The position numbers and the translations under genes were made by a program. Shown here one piece after another: positions 1 through 9,200 of a stretch of DNA of 64,000 nucleotides. The notes below the pieces were generated by a model. It was given only the letters and a program-made list of their open reading frames with translations, had not been told where the DNA came from and made no database searches. Source of the DNA: Methylocella sp. (GTDB lineage: Bacteria; Pseudomonadota; Alphaproteobacteria; Rhizobiales; Beijerinckiaceae); NCBI GenBank assembly GCA_037200525.1, contig JBBCGG010000001.1, positions 335,526-399,525 of the forward strand, written 5' to 3'. Position 1 is the first letter of the stretch. Every line of letters begins with the position of its first letter.

Positions 1-162
1 CAAGCCGAGCCCCCAGTCCAAGCGGAGTCATCGGTCCAAGCCGAGTCTCCGGCGCAAGCGACCGCCCCGACGCAAGCCGAACCGACCGACGAGCCCCAAG
101 ATCGACCCAAAACAAGGCAAAGGCCTAAGCCGGCTAAAGGCCCGACTCAGTCAAACTCTTGA
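1..162 (+). CDS. C-terminal tail of an upstream gene, probably transhydrogenase alpha-1 subunit (partial)
   Basis: The reading frame is open from base 1 to a TGA at 160-162. It encodes about 53 residues of low complexity, rich in Gln, Ala, Glu and Pro, with a recurring Q-A-E motif, and ends in a basic stretch. No catalytic domain is visible. The gene directly downstream is the membrane half of the proton-translocating transhydrogenase alpha subunit, and the soluble NAD-binding half is normally encoded just before it. The assignment to that subunit (PntAA) is therefore by position only. The repetitive tail would be an unusual C-terminal extension. Confidence 0.4.
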   Translation, partial: QAEPPVQAESSVQAESPAQATAPTQAEPTDEPQDRPKTRQRPKPAKGPTQSNS

Positions 163-208
163 CCGTTTGAAACTCTTGACCGTCTGCAAGTTCTTGACCG
201 TCGGAAAG
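151..208 (+). repeat. three imperfect tandem copies of a ~17-18 bp unit
   Basis: The unit core cTTGACCGTNNGnAA occurs three times in a row from about 151 to 208, starting at the stop codon of the preceding gene. Each copy contains TTGACCGT. It lies in the 90-bp gap before pntAB. No function is evident; it could be a local slippage product or a protein-binding array. Confidence 0.7.
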
Positions 209-252
209 CGTGACGTGTTGAAGTCAAAAAATCCAAATAGGAGGTGGACGCG

Positions 253-681
253 ATGGCAACCGAAATCGATCAATTAACGCTCGACAAGCTGCATTCGGCG
301 GTCGCGGCGGCGCGGCAAGCCGCTGAAAGCGCGGAAACCTATGCCGATCAGCTCGCAGGAGGGGCTCACGCCCTCAGCGGGGGCGCGATCGATCCCTCCA
401 TCTTCCGGCTGGCGATTTTCGCCCTCGCGATCGTCGTCGGTTACTATGTCGTTTGGTCGGTCACCCCGTCTTTGCACACGCCATTGATGTCGGTCACCAA
501 CGCAATCTCTTCGGTTATCGTGGTTGGCGCATTGCTTTCAGCCGGCGTCTCGGATGCGGATGCCGGCGAGACCGCCGCCCGCATTTTCGGGTTCATCGCG
601 TTGATCCTTGCTTCGGTCAATATATTCGGCGGTTTTCTCGTCACCGAACGCATGCTTGCCATGTACAAGAAAAAGGGCTGA
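253..681 (+). CDS. pntAB: NAD(P) transhydrogenase alpha subunit, membrane part (PntAB)
   Basis: This is the small membrane subunit of the three-subunit proton-translocating NAD(P) transhydrogenase, which uses the proton gradient to drive NADPH formation from NADH. The ~142-residue product has a soluble N-terminal leader of about 45 residues, then three hydrophobic segments. The second carries the family signature MSVTNAISS and the third ends near FLVTERML. The start is ATG 253, preceded by a perfect AGGAGG at 239-244; an in-frame GTG at 244 overlaps that ribosome-binding site and is unlikely. Only 3 bp separate its stop from pntB, so the two are co-translated. Confidence 0.9.
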   Translation: MATEIDQLTLDKLHSAVAAARQAAESAETYADQLAGGAHALSGGAIDPSIFRLAIFALAIVVGYYVVWSVTPSLHTPLMSVTNAISSVIVVGALLSAGVSDADAGETAARIFGFIALILASVNIFGGFLVTERMLAMYKKKG

Positions 682-684
682 CCG

Positions 685-2091
685 ATGAACGCCAATATCG
701 CGGCTCTGCTCTATCTCGCCTCGGGTCTCCTATTCATCTTCGCGTTGCGCGGCCTGTCTTCGCCGGTCACCTCGCGGCGCGGCAACCACGCCGGCATGCT
801 CGGCATGGCGATCGCGATCGGCACGACCTTGTTCTATCGGCCTCCGACGAGCCCCTTGTCTTATGCGCTCATCGCGATCGGCATCGCCATTGGCGCGGCG
901 ATCGGCATCTGGCGGGCGCGCACGATTCAGATGACGGCGATGCCTCAGCTCGTCGCTCTGTTTCACGCGCTCGTCGGGCTTGCGGCCGTTCTCGTCGCTG
1001 CAAGCGCCCTCAACGCTCCGCAGGCCTTCGGACTTGGCGCCGGACATGAGATTCACGTTTCCAGTCTCATCGAGATGTCGATCGGCGCCGCGATCGGCGC
1101 GCTGACCTTCACGGGCTCGATCATCGCCTTCCTGAAACTCGATGGCCGGATGTCGGGCAGACCAATCCTTTTGCCGCAGCGCCATCTGATTAACATCGTC
1201 CTCGCCATCATTCTCGTCCTGTTCATCATCGCTTTTTCGATGTCGGCGGATCACGTTATTTTCTGGTCTATCGCCGTCGTTTCTTTCGCGCTCGGCGTTC
1301 TGTTGATCGTGCCTATCGGCGGCGCCGACATGCCCGTCGTCATTTCCATGCTCAACTCCTACTCCGGCTGGGCCGCCGCCGGCATCGGCTTCACGCTCGG
1401 CAATCTCGCCTTGATCATCACCGGGGCGCTGGTCGGCTCATCTGGCGCCATTCTGTCCTATGTCATGTGCAAGGGGATGAACCGGTCGTTTATTTCGGTC
1501 ATTCTCGGCGGATTTGGCGGCGAGACCGCCGCCCCCGCAGCCGGGGCCGGCGCGGTTGAGACGCGACCGGTCAAACAAGGCTCGCCGGAAGAAGCCGCCA
1601 AGATCCTGAAGGCGGCGAAATCCGTGATCATTGTGCCAGGCTATGGCATGGCGGTTGCGCAGGCGCAGCATGCTTTGCGCGAAATGGCGGATGCGCTCAA
1701 GAAAAACGGCGCGGACGTCAAATATGCGATCCATCCCGTCGCCGGCCGGATGCCCGGACACATGAACGTTTTGCTCGCCGAGGCGAACGTGCCCTATGAT
1801 GAGGTGTTCGAACTCAAAGAGATCAATCCCGAGTTCAGCCACACCGACGTCGCTTTCGTCATCGGGGCCAACGACGTCACAAATCCGGCCGCCAAAACGG
1901 ATCCGAAATCGCCGATCTATGGCATGCCGATCCTTGATGTCGAGCTCGCGAAGAACGTGCTTTTCGTCAAGCGCGGCATGGGGTCTGGCTATGCCGGCGT
2001 CGAGAACGAGCTGTTTTTCCGCCCCAATACGACGATGCTTTTCGGCGACGCCAAGAAAATGGTCGAGTCGATTTTAAGGGCTATGGAATAG
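685..2091 (+). CDS. pntB: NAD(P) transhydrogenase beta subunit (PntB)
   Basis: This is the beta subunit of the proton-translocating transhydrogenase. Of 468 residues, roughly the first 270 are multi-spanning membrane segments (domain II). The last ~180 form the NADP(H)-binding domain III, with the fingerprint GYGMAVAQAQ, then a conserved HPVAGRMPGHMNVLLAEA stretch and the late KRGMGSGYAG loop. The length is normal for the family. It follows pntAB after 3 bp. The gene is complete and undamaged. Confidence 0.96.
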   Translation: MNANIAALLYLASGLLFIFALRGLSSPVTSRRGNHAGMLGMAIAIGTTLFYRPPTSPLSYALIAIGIAIGAAIGIWRARTIQMTAMPQLVALFHALVGLAAVLVAASALNAPQAFGLGAGHEIHVSSLIEMSIGAAIGALTFTGSIIAFLKLDGRMSGRPILLPQRHLINIVLAIILVLFIIAFSMSADHVIFWSIAVVSFALGVLLIVPIGGADMPVVISMLNSYSGWAAAGIGFTLGNLALIITGALVGSSGAILSYVMCKGMNRSFISVILGGFGGETAAPAAGAGAVETRPVKQGSPEEAAKILKAAKSVIIVPGYGMAVAQAQHALREMADALKKNGADVKYAIHPVAGRMPGHMNVLLAEANVPYDEVFELKEINPEFSHTDVAFVIGANDVTNPAAKTDPKSPIYGMPILDVELAKNVLFVKRGMGSGYAGVENELFFRPNTTMLFGDAKKMVESILRAME

Positions 2092-2159
2092 ACGCCCCCC
2101 CGACGCGCTCAACAGTCATTGATTGGCCGTTGGGCGCGGTCACGCAACGTCGGGTTGGG

Positions 2160-2993
2160 TCAGCCTTGCAGCAACCTCAGCACATGTTCATGCATCTGCG
2201 CGCCGCCGGAGGCTAATATGTCTCCGCCTTCCGCCGCGCTGTCGCCATGCCAATTGGTCACCACGCCGCCCGCGCCCTCGATAATAGGAATCAGCGGGGC
2301 GATGTCATAGATTTTGAGCCCGGCCTCGATCACGCAATCGACATGGCCGGAAGCCAGCATGGCGAAAGCGTAGCAATCGCCGCCATATCGCGACAGACGC
2401 GCCTTGGCCTCGACGCGGCGGAAGGAGGCAAGCTTATCTTCTGAATAAAACAGCGGCGACGTGGTGAACAAAGTCGCCTTGGCGAGATCCTCGCAGAGCC
2501 TCGTCGTGAGCTTGCGCTCGATCAGGCCATTGCTTGGCGCATTAATTGGCCCTTGGGTTGGCCCATTGATTGGCTTTGGTCCGCGCCAGATCGCGCCTCT
2601 GCCATCGCCAATGAAACGCTCCCTGGTGAAAGGCTGAACCATCATCCCGTATGTCGGGCGTCCATTATGGAGAAGGCCGATCAGGCTGCCCCATATTGGC
2701 ATTCCCGCAATGAAGCTCTTGGTGCCGTCAATCGGATCGATCACCCAAACATATTCCGCATCGCTCCTGGTCGCGCCGAACTCCTCGCCGATGACGCCAT
2801 GATGCGGGAAGGTCTCCTGAATAAGCCGACGCATCGCCGCTTCGGCGGCGTGATCCGCCTCAGTCACAGGATCGAACAGACCGCCAATATTCTTGTCTTC
2901 GGCCCCGAGGGCGGTGCGAAAAAATGGCAGGATCGTCTCGCACGCAATATCCGCGAGTTTTTCGACAAAAGCGGCGAAATCGACGGCCGTCAT
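2160..2993 (-). CDS. hisN: inositol monophosphatase family protein, HisN-type histidinol-phosphatase
   Basis: This is a Mg-dependent phosphatase of the inositol monophosphatase fold, 277 residues. Metal-binding motifs are visible in order: GEEFG (about residue 70), WVIDPIDGTKSF (about 88-98), and the C-terminal YDIAPLIPIIEGAGG. The phrase GTKSFIAGMPIWGSLIGLL is typical of the HisN branch, which dephosphorylates histidinol phosphate in histidine synthesis. A SuhB-like or other inositol-phosphatase role cannot be excluded. A short insertion around residues 140-155 (IN/GPT-rich repeats) looks lineage-specific. Two suhB-family sRNA genes lie upstream on the opposite strand. Confidence 0.82.
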   Translation of the reverse strand: MTAVDFAAFVEKLADIACETILPFFRTALGAEDKNIGGLFDPVTEADHAAEAAMRRLIQETFPHHGVIGEEFGATRSDAEYVWVIDPIDGTKSFIAGMPIWGSLIGLLHNGRPTYGMMVQPFTRERFIGDGRGAIWRGPKPINGPTQGPINAPSNGLIERKLTTRLCEDLAKATLFTTSPLFYSEDKLASFRRVEAKARLSRYGGDCYAFAMLASGHVDCVIEAGLKIYDIAPLIPIIEGAGGVVTNWHGDSAAEGGDILASGGAQMHEHVLRLLQG

Positions 2994-3320
2994 CAGCGAG
3001 CCCTTCCGAAGCGTGATATTGCGCTATCATCGACCCGCGCCGAATCGATTGCGCCCGTTCTCAATGCTCGACCATATCCGAAAAACGTGTTTCCGAATTA
3101 TGTCGAACCAACGCTGGCGATCGCTCATTTACGCGCCAATCCGCAGTCCGCGAGTCAGGATTTCGCCTGGCCAGACGGATTTGCCGCCAATTTGTTTGGA
3201 GGAACGTCAACTTATAGATCCCGGCGCAGGCCAACGGCGGCGCTCAAGCATCTAGAACGTCAGTAAAATCATATGTTTATGATTTATCTCAAAGGCGCTA
3301 AAAAAATAGGTCAGCAGGCC

Positions 3321-3349
3321 TTGCTTTTTGTGCGCTGCACGTGCATGTT
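3321..3349 (+). promoter_or_regulatory. sigma-70-type promoter of the first sRNA
   Basis: TTGCTT (3321-3326), a 17-bp spacer and CATGTT (3344-3349) sit about 7 bp before the predicted RNA start. The second sRNA gene has the same element at the same relative position, which supports it despite the weak -10. Confidence 0.55.
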
Positions 3350-3355
3350 ATTGCG

Positions 3356-3449
3356 GTGCGGCAATGATCTTGCCGCCGATGCCCTCCTTGGGCGTTTCCT
3401 CCCTAGACTTGGGCCGCTTGTGGCAACACAGGCGGCCTCTTTATTTTTT
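3356..3449 (+). ncRNA. suhB / alpha-r14 (MmgR-like) small RNA, copy 1
   Basis: This is about 94 nt with three recognisable parts. First is a 5' hairpin, GCGGCAA (3358-3364) pairing with TTGCCGC (3370-3376). Next is a single-stranded middle with two CCUCC-type anti-Shine-Dalgarno blocks (CCCTCC near 3382, CCTCCC near 3398). Last is an intrinsic terminator: stem GGCCGCTTGTG (3412-3422), GCAA loop, CACAGGCGGCC (3427-3437) and a U-rich tail to 3449. This layout and the CUUGGGCCGCUUGUGG segment match what I know of the alphaproteobacterial suhB/alpha-r14 family, which includes Sinorhizobium MmgR, a regulator of carbon storage. Members of that family act by pairing with ribosome-binding sites. Its targets here are unknown. 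Confidence 0.85.
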
Positions 3450-3672
3450 GACTGGCCTAGGGTCCGCTTATCCGGCGCGTCAGCAATTCTTTGCACAGAC
3501 GCTACAGCGACACAGATTCTTAAGTTTTAATGCATTTTTTTGTGAATTGAACCGCATCTGCGACAAAACGACCTTTAGTAAGTTGGCGATTAATCATTAT
3601 CCGCCAGTCGGTTAGCCAAATCGATCCAAATCGATCGGTCTTACGCCGACCCAAAACCCAACATCTTGGACC

Positions 3673-3701
3673 TTGTCGTTAACGCATTGCGCGTTCATAT
3701 C
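3673..3701 (+). promoter_or_regulatory. sigma-70-type promoter of the second sRNA
   Basis: TTGTCG (3673-3678), a 17-bp spacer and CATATC (3696-3701). Spacing and distance to the RNA match the promoter of copy 1. Confidence 0.55.
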
Positions 3702-3707
3702 AACACC

Positions 3708-3794
3708 GCGCGACAAGCTATTGTCGCCGATGCCCTCCTTGGGCGTTTCCTCCCTAGACTTGGGCCGCTTGTGGAAACACGGGCGGCCTATTTA
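3708..3794 (+). ncRNA. suhB / alpha-r14 (MmgR-like) small RNA, copy 2
   Basis: This second gene of the same family lies about 351 bp after the first. The 5' hairpin is GCGACAA (3710-3716) with TTGTCGC (3721-3727): the G-C pair of copy 1 is replaced by A-T on both sides, so structure is conserved while sequence changes. The middle with its two CCUCC blocks is almost identical to copy 1. The terminator stem is GGCCGCTTGTG (3763-3773), GAAA loop, CACGGGCGGCC (3778-3788), closed with two G-U pairs. The following tail (TATTTATG) is poorer in U than in copy 1, so termination may be weaker. Confidence 0.83.
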
Positions 3795-4508
3795 TGTCGG
3801 CCTGCGCCGACTTGGGCCGCCATGTCGCTCGCCGATGATAGTTTTGGCGAGAAAGCGGTTTCGCCACAATTGCTTATTCGCAACTGATCGGCGACATCTG
3901 CATGGTGATAATGCATTTTTTTGCAAAAAGAAACCCTTCCTGCGACAAAACGACCGATATTTTGCTACGGCCTAAAGTCGCCGGATATGCGGCAGCCACC
4001 ATCACGCGCTTAAAGCCCAATCCGAAAATAAATGGGTCTTGAGCGATTCCGTTCGAGCGCGCGCCCGACTCGCGAGATCCGCCTCCATGCTGAAGCGAGG
4101 CTGGGCCATCTTCGGGTCGTAGCGGCGACAGTCAATCAAGGCGCATCGCCGCGGACCGTGACCAAGCATGGGGATGATCGTCGTTGGCCTAACTATACTG
4201 CTCAAGGCCTGAGCCGCAGCGAGCCAAGCCCTAGGCTCCCCGCAGATAGTCTTTTTGCGCCATCCGTCGCTTGGCCGAAACCTTCGCCTCAACAGAAACC
4301 GTCGGCGCGCTGCCCCAGATAGCTCAATAGACAATATTGATATTACATAAGCGGCACAGTCTAGCACGTCATAAATACCAACAACCAATATAATCTGTTT
4401 CTGTCCGTTTTATGTTAATACATCGCCACTTTTTCATCACATAAGCCATGCAGTGACACGCTATTCCTCACTATGAGCGAATGCATGTTAATGTACGGAG
4501 TATTAGTA
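3795..4508. other. intergenic stretch with no convincing gene
   Basis: The first part repeats sequence found after sRNA copy 1: AATGCATTTTTTTG at 3910 (also 3529), and TGCGACAAAACGACC at 3931 (also 3559). The tandem duplication therefore extends about 200 bp past each RNA. Open frames on both strands between 4002 and 4388 encode Arg- and Ser-rich peptides without family features and are probably not genes. AT content rises after 4320, consistent with a promoter region for the rlpA-like gene. Confidence 0.6.
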
Positions 4509-4814
4509 TTGCATAAACTTATCATAATAGCCCTCGCGACTCTTGCTTCTTCAGCCGCTGCGCAGGCGCAAAGCTGGAGCGGCAAAGCCTCCTACTATGG
4601 CGCGCGGGGATATATGACTTGCGCTCACCGGTTTTTGCCTTTCGGAACTCACGTCCGCGTCACCAATCTGACCAATCAACATTCGATTGTTTTGGTGGTC
4701 AATGATCGCGGACCCTACATCAACGGCCGCATCGTCGACGTTTCAACCTCGGCCGCAGATGCGCTCGGCTTCCGTCACGCCGGTCTTGCTAGGGTCCAGA
4801 CTCACAACCAGTAG
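4509..4814 (+). CDS. RlpA-like DPBB-domain protein, 3' end replaced by an IS insertion
   Basis: This is a secreted septal-ring RlpA-type protein with a double-psi beta-barrel. TTG at 4509, eight bases after ACGGAG, gives a clean signal peptide (MHKLIIIALATLASSAAAQAQ); ATGs at 4473 and 4491 are alternatives. The domain reads KASYYG, then CAHRFLPFGTHVRVTNL and VVNDRGPYINGRIVDVS, with the conserved Asp and Arg-Gly-Pro. It ends GFRHAGLA and then runs into an insertion sequence, so the last residues RVQTHNQ come from IS DNA. Removing the IS and one TA restores GLANVTMETISKLD and a stop at 5664-5666. The core fold is probably complete, so the protein may still work. Confidence 0.8.
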   Translation: MHKLIIIALATLASSAAAQAQSWSGKASYYGARGYMTCAHRFLPFGTHVRVTNLTNQHSIVLVVNDRGPYINGRIVDVSTSAADALGFRHAGLARVQTHNQ

Positions 4815-5629
4815 CTGACGGTAGCGGCGATGCAGACTGTCGCGAGGAAGTTTATGGCGTTTCGGTCGTAGCGGGTAGCCACGCGCCTGAAGTCTTTCAG
4901 GCGGCAGAACATGCGTTCGATGGCGTTGCGGTTTCGATAGAGGAAGGGCGAGAAGCAGTTCTTCCACCTGCGATTGGCCTTGGGCGGGATATTCGGCATA
5001 GCTCCGCGCTCCTCGACCTGCCGACGGATCGCATTTGCGTCGTAGCCCTTGTCGCCATGGAGGATTTCGCAAGGAGGAAGTCGCGCGATAAGCTCCGCGC
5101 CCGCCGAGCAATCGGCGATTTGGCCGCCGGTGAGCATGAAAGACAGCGGGCGGCAGTCCGCATCGGTCAATGCGTGGATTTTGGTTGTGCGCCCGCCGCG
5201 CGAACGGCCGATGGCCTGATTCTTCTCCCCCCTTTGCCGCCACTGGCCGAGCGATGCGCCTTGACCGCCGAGGAGTCGATGAGGACCTGCGCCGGCGGCC
5301 CGCCTGCTTGCGCAAGCGCGTGGAACAGATCGATCCAAACGCCCTTAGCAGCCCAGCGAACGTAGCGATTGTAGAGAGTCTTCTTTGGCCCGTACTCCAG
5401 CGGCGCGTCAATCCAGCGTCCGCCAGATTTCAGCACATGAATGATCCCGCTGATCACCCGGCGATCATCGACGCGCGCCTTGCCGCGCGTGTCCGTGGGA
5501 AGATGCGGCGCGATCTTCGCGAACTGCGCGTCCGTCAGCCAGAATTGATCCCGATTCATAGTCGCTTCCTTTCGGAAGCTGTGAATCACAACCCGCCTCT
5601 CACGCCAACCATTTTATGGGTCTGGGCCC
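4792..5629 (-). mobile_element. IS5-family (IS427-like) insertion sequence, 838 bp
   Basis: The terminal inverted repeats are GGGTCCAGACTCA at the left and the complement of TGGGTCTGGGCCC at the right, differing at two positions. They are flanked by a duplicated TA at 4790-4791 and 5630-5631. Length, TA target and two overlapping transposase frames fit the IS427 group. The element is inserted in the last codons of the rlpA-like gene and is read in the opposite direction. Confidence 0.88.
4802..5559 (-). CDS. IS5-family transposase, two frames joined by -1 frameshift
   Basis: Frame A begins at ATG 5559 (after AGGAAG) and encodes the N-terminal part: MNRDQFWLTDAQFAKI, then DDRRVISGII, WIDAP and the first catalytic Asp in VLIDSSAVKAH. 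Frame B, ending at 4802, continues with RSRGGRTTKIHAL, LHGDKGYDA (second Asp) and the RNRNAIERMF segment with the catalytic Glu. The two are in -1 register. The shift can occur at AAAGGGGGG (minus strand, 5236-5228). No damage is seen, so the element may be active. Confidence 0.85.
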
Positions 5630-5666
5630 TAATGTGACAATGGAGACGATCTCAAAACTAGATTGA

Positions 5667-6234
5667 ACCGAGCCACGTTCGGATCGTCAGGCCGCCGCTT
5701 AGCGCAAGCGCCGCGCCGGGGGCCAATGAGCTAAATTTTCGCGGATTGGCGGCGAAATCATTTTCCAAGGCCGATCCGCGCCCTCGCATTTTCTCCGCCG
5801 CGTCGCCGAAGAAGCGCTTGACAGCGATGAGCGGCGGAGTCTTCGCGAAGCAGAGAATTCCGGTCCGCGAAAATTCTTCCGCGATCTTCCAAATCGCAAC
5901 ATCTAGCGCAGAGGCGGCGGCGCGCGCCAATATGTTGCAGGAACAAAGCCGGACTCGCGGCCGGGCTCCGATTCGGGCGCGATTCGTTCCTCTCCCGTTC
6001 GGGACGTAAAGATCGCTGCCCAGTTCGGCTCCATTATGGTACAAGGGCGCGGCGTGCTAGAGAGCCGCCGCCGCTGCAAACCCGTTCTGCTCAAGAAAAA
6101 CAGAATCGAGGAATCCGACGCTAAACAACAGGTTGAAGCCATGCCAACCGAGCCGGAAGCGCAGCGCCCGCTGTTGAAATTCGGCCATCGCCAACTGCTC
6201 GATCCTGCGCCGTTTCTCTCGCGACAATTAACCA
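5667..6234. other. gap between the rlpA-like gene and the helicase; weak minus-strand ORF 5658-6044
   Basis: The only candidate is a minus-strand frame of 128 codons (6044 to 5658). Its C-terminal half (from LDVAIWKIAEEFSRTG to RTWLGSI) reads like protein, while the N-terminal third is Arg-rich and not protein-like. It has no ribosome-binding site I would trust, and I do not recognise a family. It may be a decayed gene. The last ~190 bp before 6235 hold the leader of the helicase gene. Confidence 0.3.
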
Positions 6235-9200
6235 ATGAACCTTACGTTCCCCGCCGCCAGCCTCCATCCTTTGGATCGTGCCAAGGGCGTTAGCGCCATT
6301 CTTGGCCCGACCAACACGGGCAAGACCCATCACGCCATAGAGCGGATGCTCGCCCATTCGAGCGGGATGATCGGCCTGCCGCTGCGGCTGCTTGCGCGCG
6401 AGGTCTATAATCGCGTCGTCGAAAAGGTCGGCGCGGCCTCTGTCGCTCTCATCACCGGCGAGGAAAAAATCAAGCCGAAAGCGGCGCGCTACTGGGTCTC
6501 GACTGTGGAAGCGATGCCGCGCGACCTCGATCTTGCTTTCGTCGCCGTGGATGAAATCCAGCTCGCCGCCGATCTCGACCGCGGCCATGTCTTCACCGAC
6601 CGGCTGCTCAATCAACGCGGCCGGGATGAAACCCTGCTAATTGGCGCGGCCACCATGCAGCGCGCGGTGCAAGACCTGCTGCCCGGCGTTCGCATCTTCT
6701 CGCGCCCGCGCCTCTCCAAGCTGAGTTTTGCCGGCGACAAGAAAATGACCCGGCTGCCGCGCCGCAGCGCCATCGTCGCTTTCTCCGCCGAAGACGTTTA
6801 TGCGATCGCCGAATGGATCAGACGCCAGCGCGGCGGCGCGGCGGTCGTTCTTGGCGCGCTCTCGCCACGCACCCGGAACGCGCAGGTTGAGATGTTCCAG
6901 AGCGGCGATGTTGATTACATCGTCGCGACCGATGCAATCGGGATGGGCCTCAATCTCGACGTCGATCACATCGCTTTCGCCGCCGACCGCAAATATGACG
7001 GCTGGCAGTACCGCCGCCTGACGCCGGCCGAATTCGGCCAAATCGCCGGACGCGCCGGACGCCATTTGCGCGATGGCACTTTCGGCACGACGGGACGCTG
7101 CCTGCCCTTCGACCCCGAACTGGTCGAGGCGCTTGAAGACCACCAGTTTGACAATGTGCGCATGTTGCAATGGCGCAACGGTGAGCTAGATTTTTCATCG
7201 ATTAGGGATCTGGTCGGGTCGCTCGATGTGCTGCCAAAAGAGCCGGGCCTCACGCGAGCCCCTCTGGCCGAAGACCAAATGGTGCTCGAGATTGCCGCCC
7301 GCGATGAAAAAGTCATGCGCGAGGCGAAGACGCGGGCCGACATTGCGCGGCTTTGGGACTGTTGCCAAATTCCAGATTATCGTAAGCTGTCTCCAGGCGC
7401 GCATGCCGAACTCGTCTTGTCGGTTTACGGGCTTGTCGTGCGGGCGGGGCATATTCCGGACGATTGGTTCGCCCGCCATATTGGGGCCCTCGATCGGGTC
7501 GACGGCGACCTCGACGCGCTATCCGCGCGGATCGCCCAGGTGCGAACCTGGACGTTTATCGCCAATCGATCCGACTGGTTGCGCGATCCAGAGCATTGGC
7601 AGGGCGTCGCGCGTCAGGTAGAGGACACATTATCGGACGCGTTGCATGAACGCCTCGCCCAAAGGTTCGTCGACCGGAGGACGAGCGTGCTAATGCGCCG
7701 CTTGAGAGAGAATGCCATGTTGGAAGCGGAAGTCACCACAAGCGGCGACGTGATGGTCGAAGGCCAGCACGTCGGCTTACTCAATGGATTTCGCTTCACA
7801 GCGGATCCGCATGCGGTCGGAGAAGCCGCCAAAGCGCTTAACGCCGCGGCGCAGAAAGCATTGGCGAGCGAAATCGATGGCCGCGCAGCGCGCGTGCATG
7901 AAGCCGTCGACGAAGCTTTCGTGCTCGCCAATGACGGAATCATCCGCTGGCTCGGAGAGCCAGTCGGCAAGATCGTCGCCGGGACGCATGTGCTCGAGCC
8001 GAAAGTCTTCGTTCTCGCCGACGAGCAGTTGACCGGACCGGCGCTGGAGATGGTGCAGCGGCGGCTCGATCTCTGGCTCGCCCAGCACGTCAAGAAGCTG
8101 CTTGGACCGATCGCCGATCTCGAACAGAGCGAAGGGCTCGAGGGGCTGGCGCGCGGCATCGCTTTCCAGGTCGCCGAATCGCTGGGCGTTCTCGACCGCA
8201 CCCGCGTCGCTGAGGACGTCAAATCCCTGCCGCAGGAGGCCCGCGCCGCGCTGCGAAAATTCGGCATTCGCTTCGGCGCCTACCACCTTTATCTGCCAAA
8301 TCTGGTGAAGCCTGCGCCACGCGCTCTGGCGGCGCAGCTTTGGGCCCTGAAGAACGGCGGCGTTGAAGAGGTCAAGGGACTCGACGATGTTCCCCATCTC
8401 GCCGCCTCCGGCCGCACATCTTTCGTCGCCGATAAGGACGTCCAGAAAGGATTTTATCGCGCCGCTGGTTTCCGCGTCTGCGGCGACCGCGCCGTTCGCG
8501 TCGATATTCTCGAGCGTCTCGCCGATCTCATTCGGCCGGCTGTCGCCTATCGCCCAGGGACGACCCCGGGCGACCCGCCCGCCGGGACCGCTGATGGCGA
8601 TGGTTTCGTCGTAACAGTCGCAATGACTTCGCTCGCCGGCTGCTCCGGGGAAAGTTTCGCCTCGATTCTCCGTTCGCTCGGCTATGTTCTCGACCGGCGT
8701 CAAGGACCGCCGATCACCGTCCCATTGCTCCCGAAGGCCGCAACCGAGCCTCTCACGCCGCGCCCGTCGGAGCCGCCGATTGGGCAGGAAAGCAACGAGT
8801 CTTCCGTTGCCGCCGCCTCGCCGGAGCCGATGGCGACAGAACACCTGATGCAGACGGCGGAAGCATCCGAAGCCGCAGCGGAGGCCAGCGAAACTGCGTC
8901 GGCTGAATCCGCGTCAAGCGAAGATCGCGCCGAGACTAATGTTACCGTTGGAGCGGAAGCCCAAGAAGCGCCGCAAGCCGCGACCTTCATCGAGACGGCG
9001 GCTTCCGCGCCGGAGCCAGTTGAGACCGCCGGCGAGTCAAACGAATCGGCTCCTGGTCACCCGCTTGACTCCGCGCCGGATCTTTCGCCCGCCATTTTGC
9101 AAGACCTTGGCGCGCCGACCGGCGACGCTCCGGTCGAGCAAACCGCTGGCGCCGAGCCCTCGGAGCCTGTCGAGGCGGCGCCGCCCACGGAGCCGATCCT

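Noticed and set aside
4002-4388. Overlapping 128- and 96-codon frames on opposite strands
   Set aside because: No ribosome-binding sites and no family features, and neither has a protein-like composition.
7777-8844. 355-codon minus-strand frame inside the helicase gene
   Set aside because: Antisense to a clearly conserved gene, with low-complexity Arg/Gly/Glu composition expected from GC-rich reverse frames.
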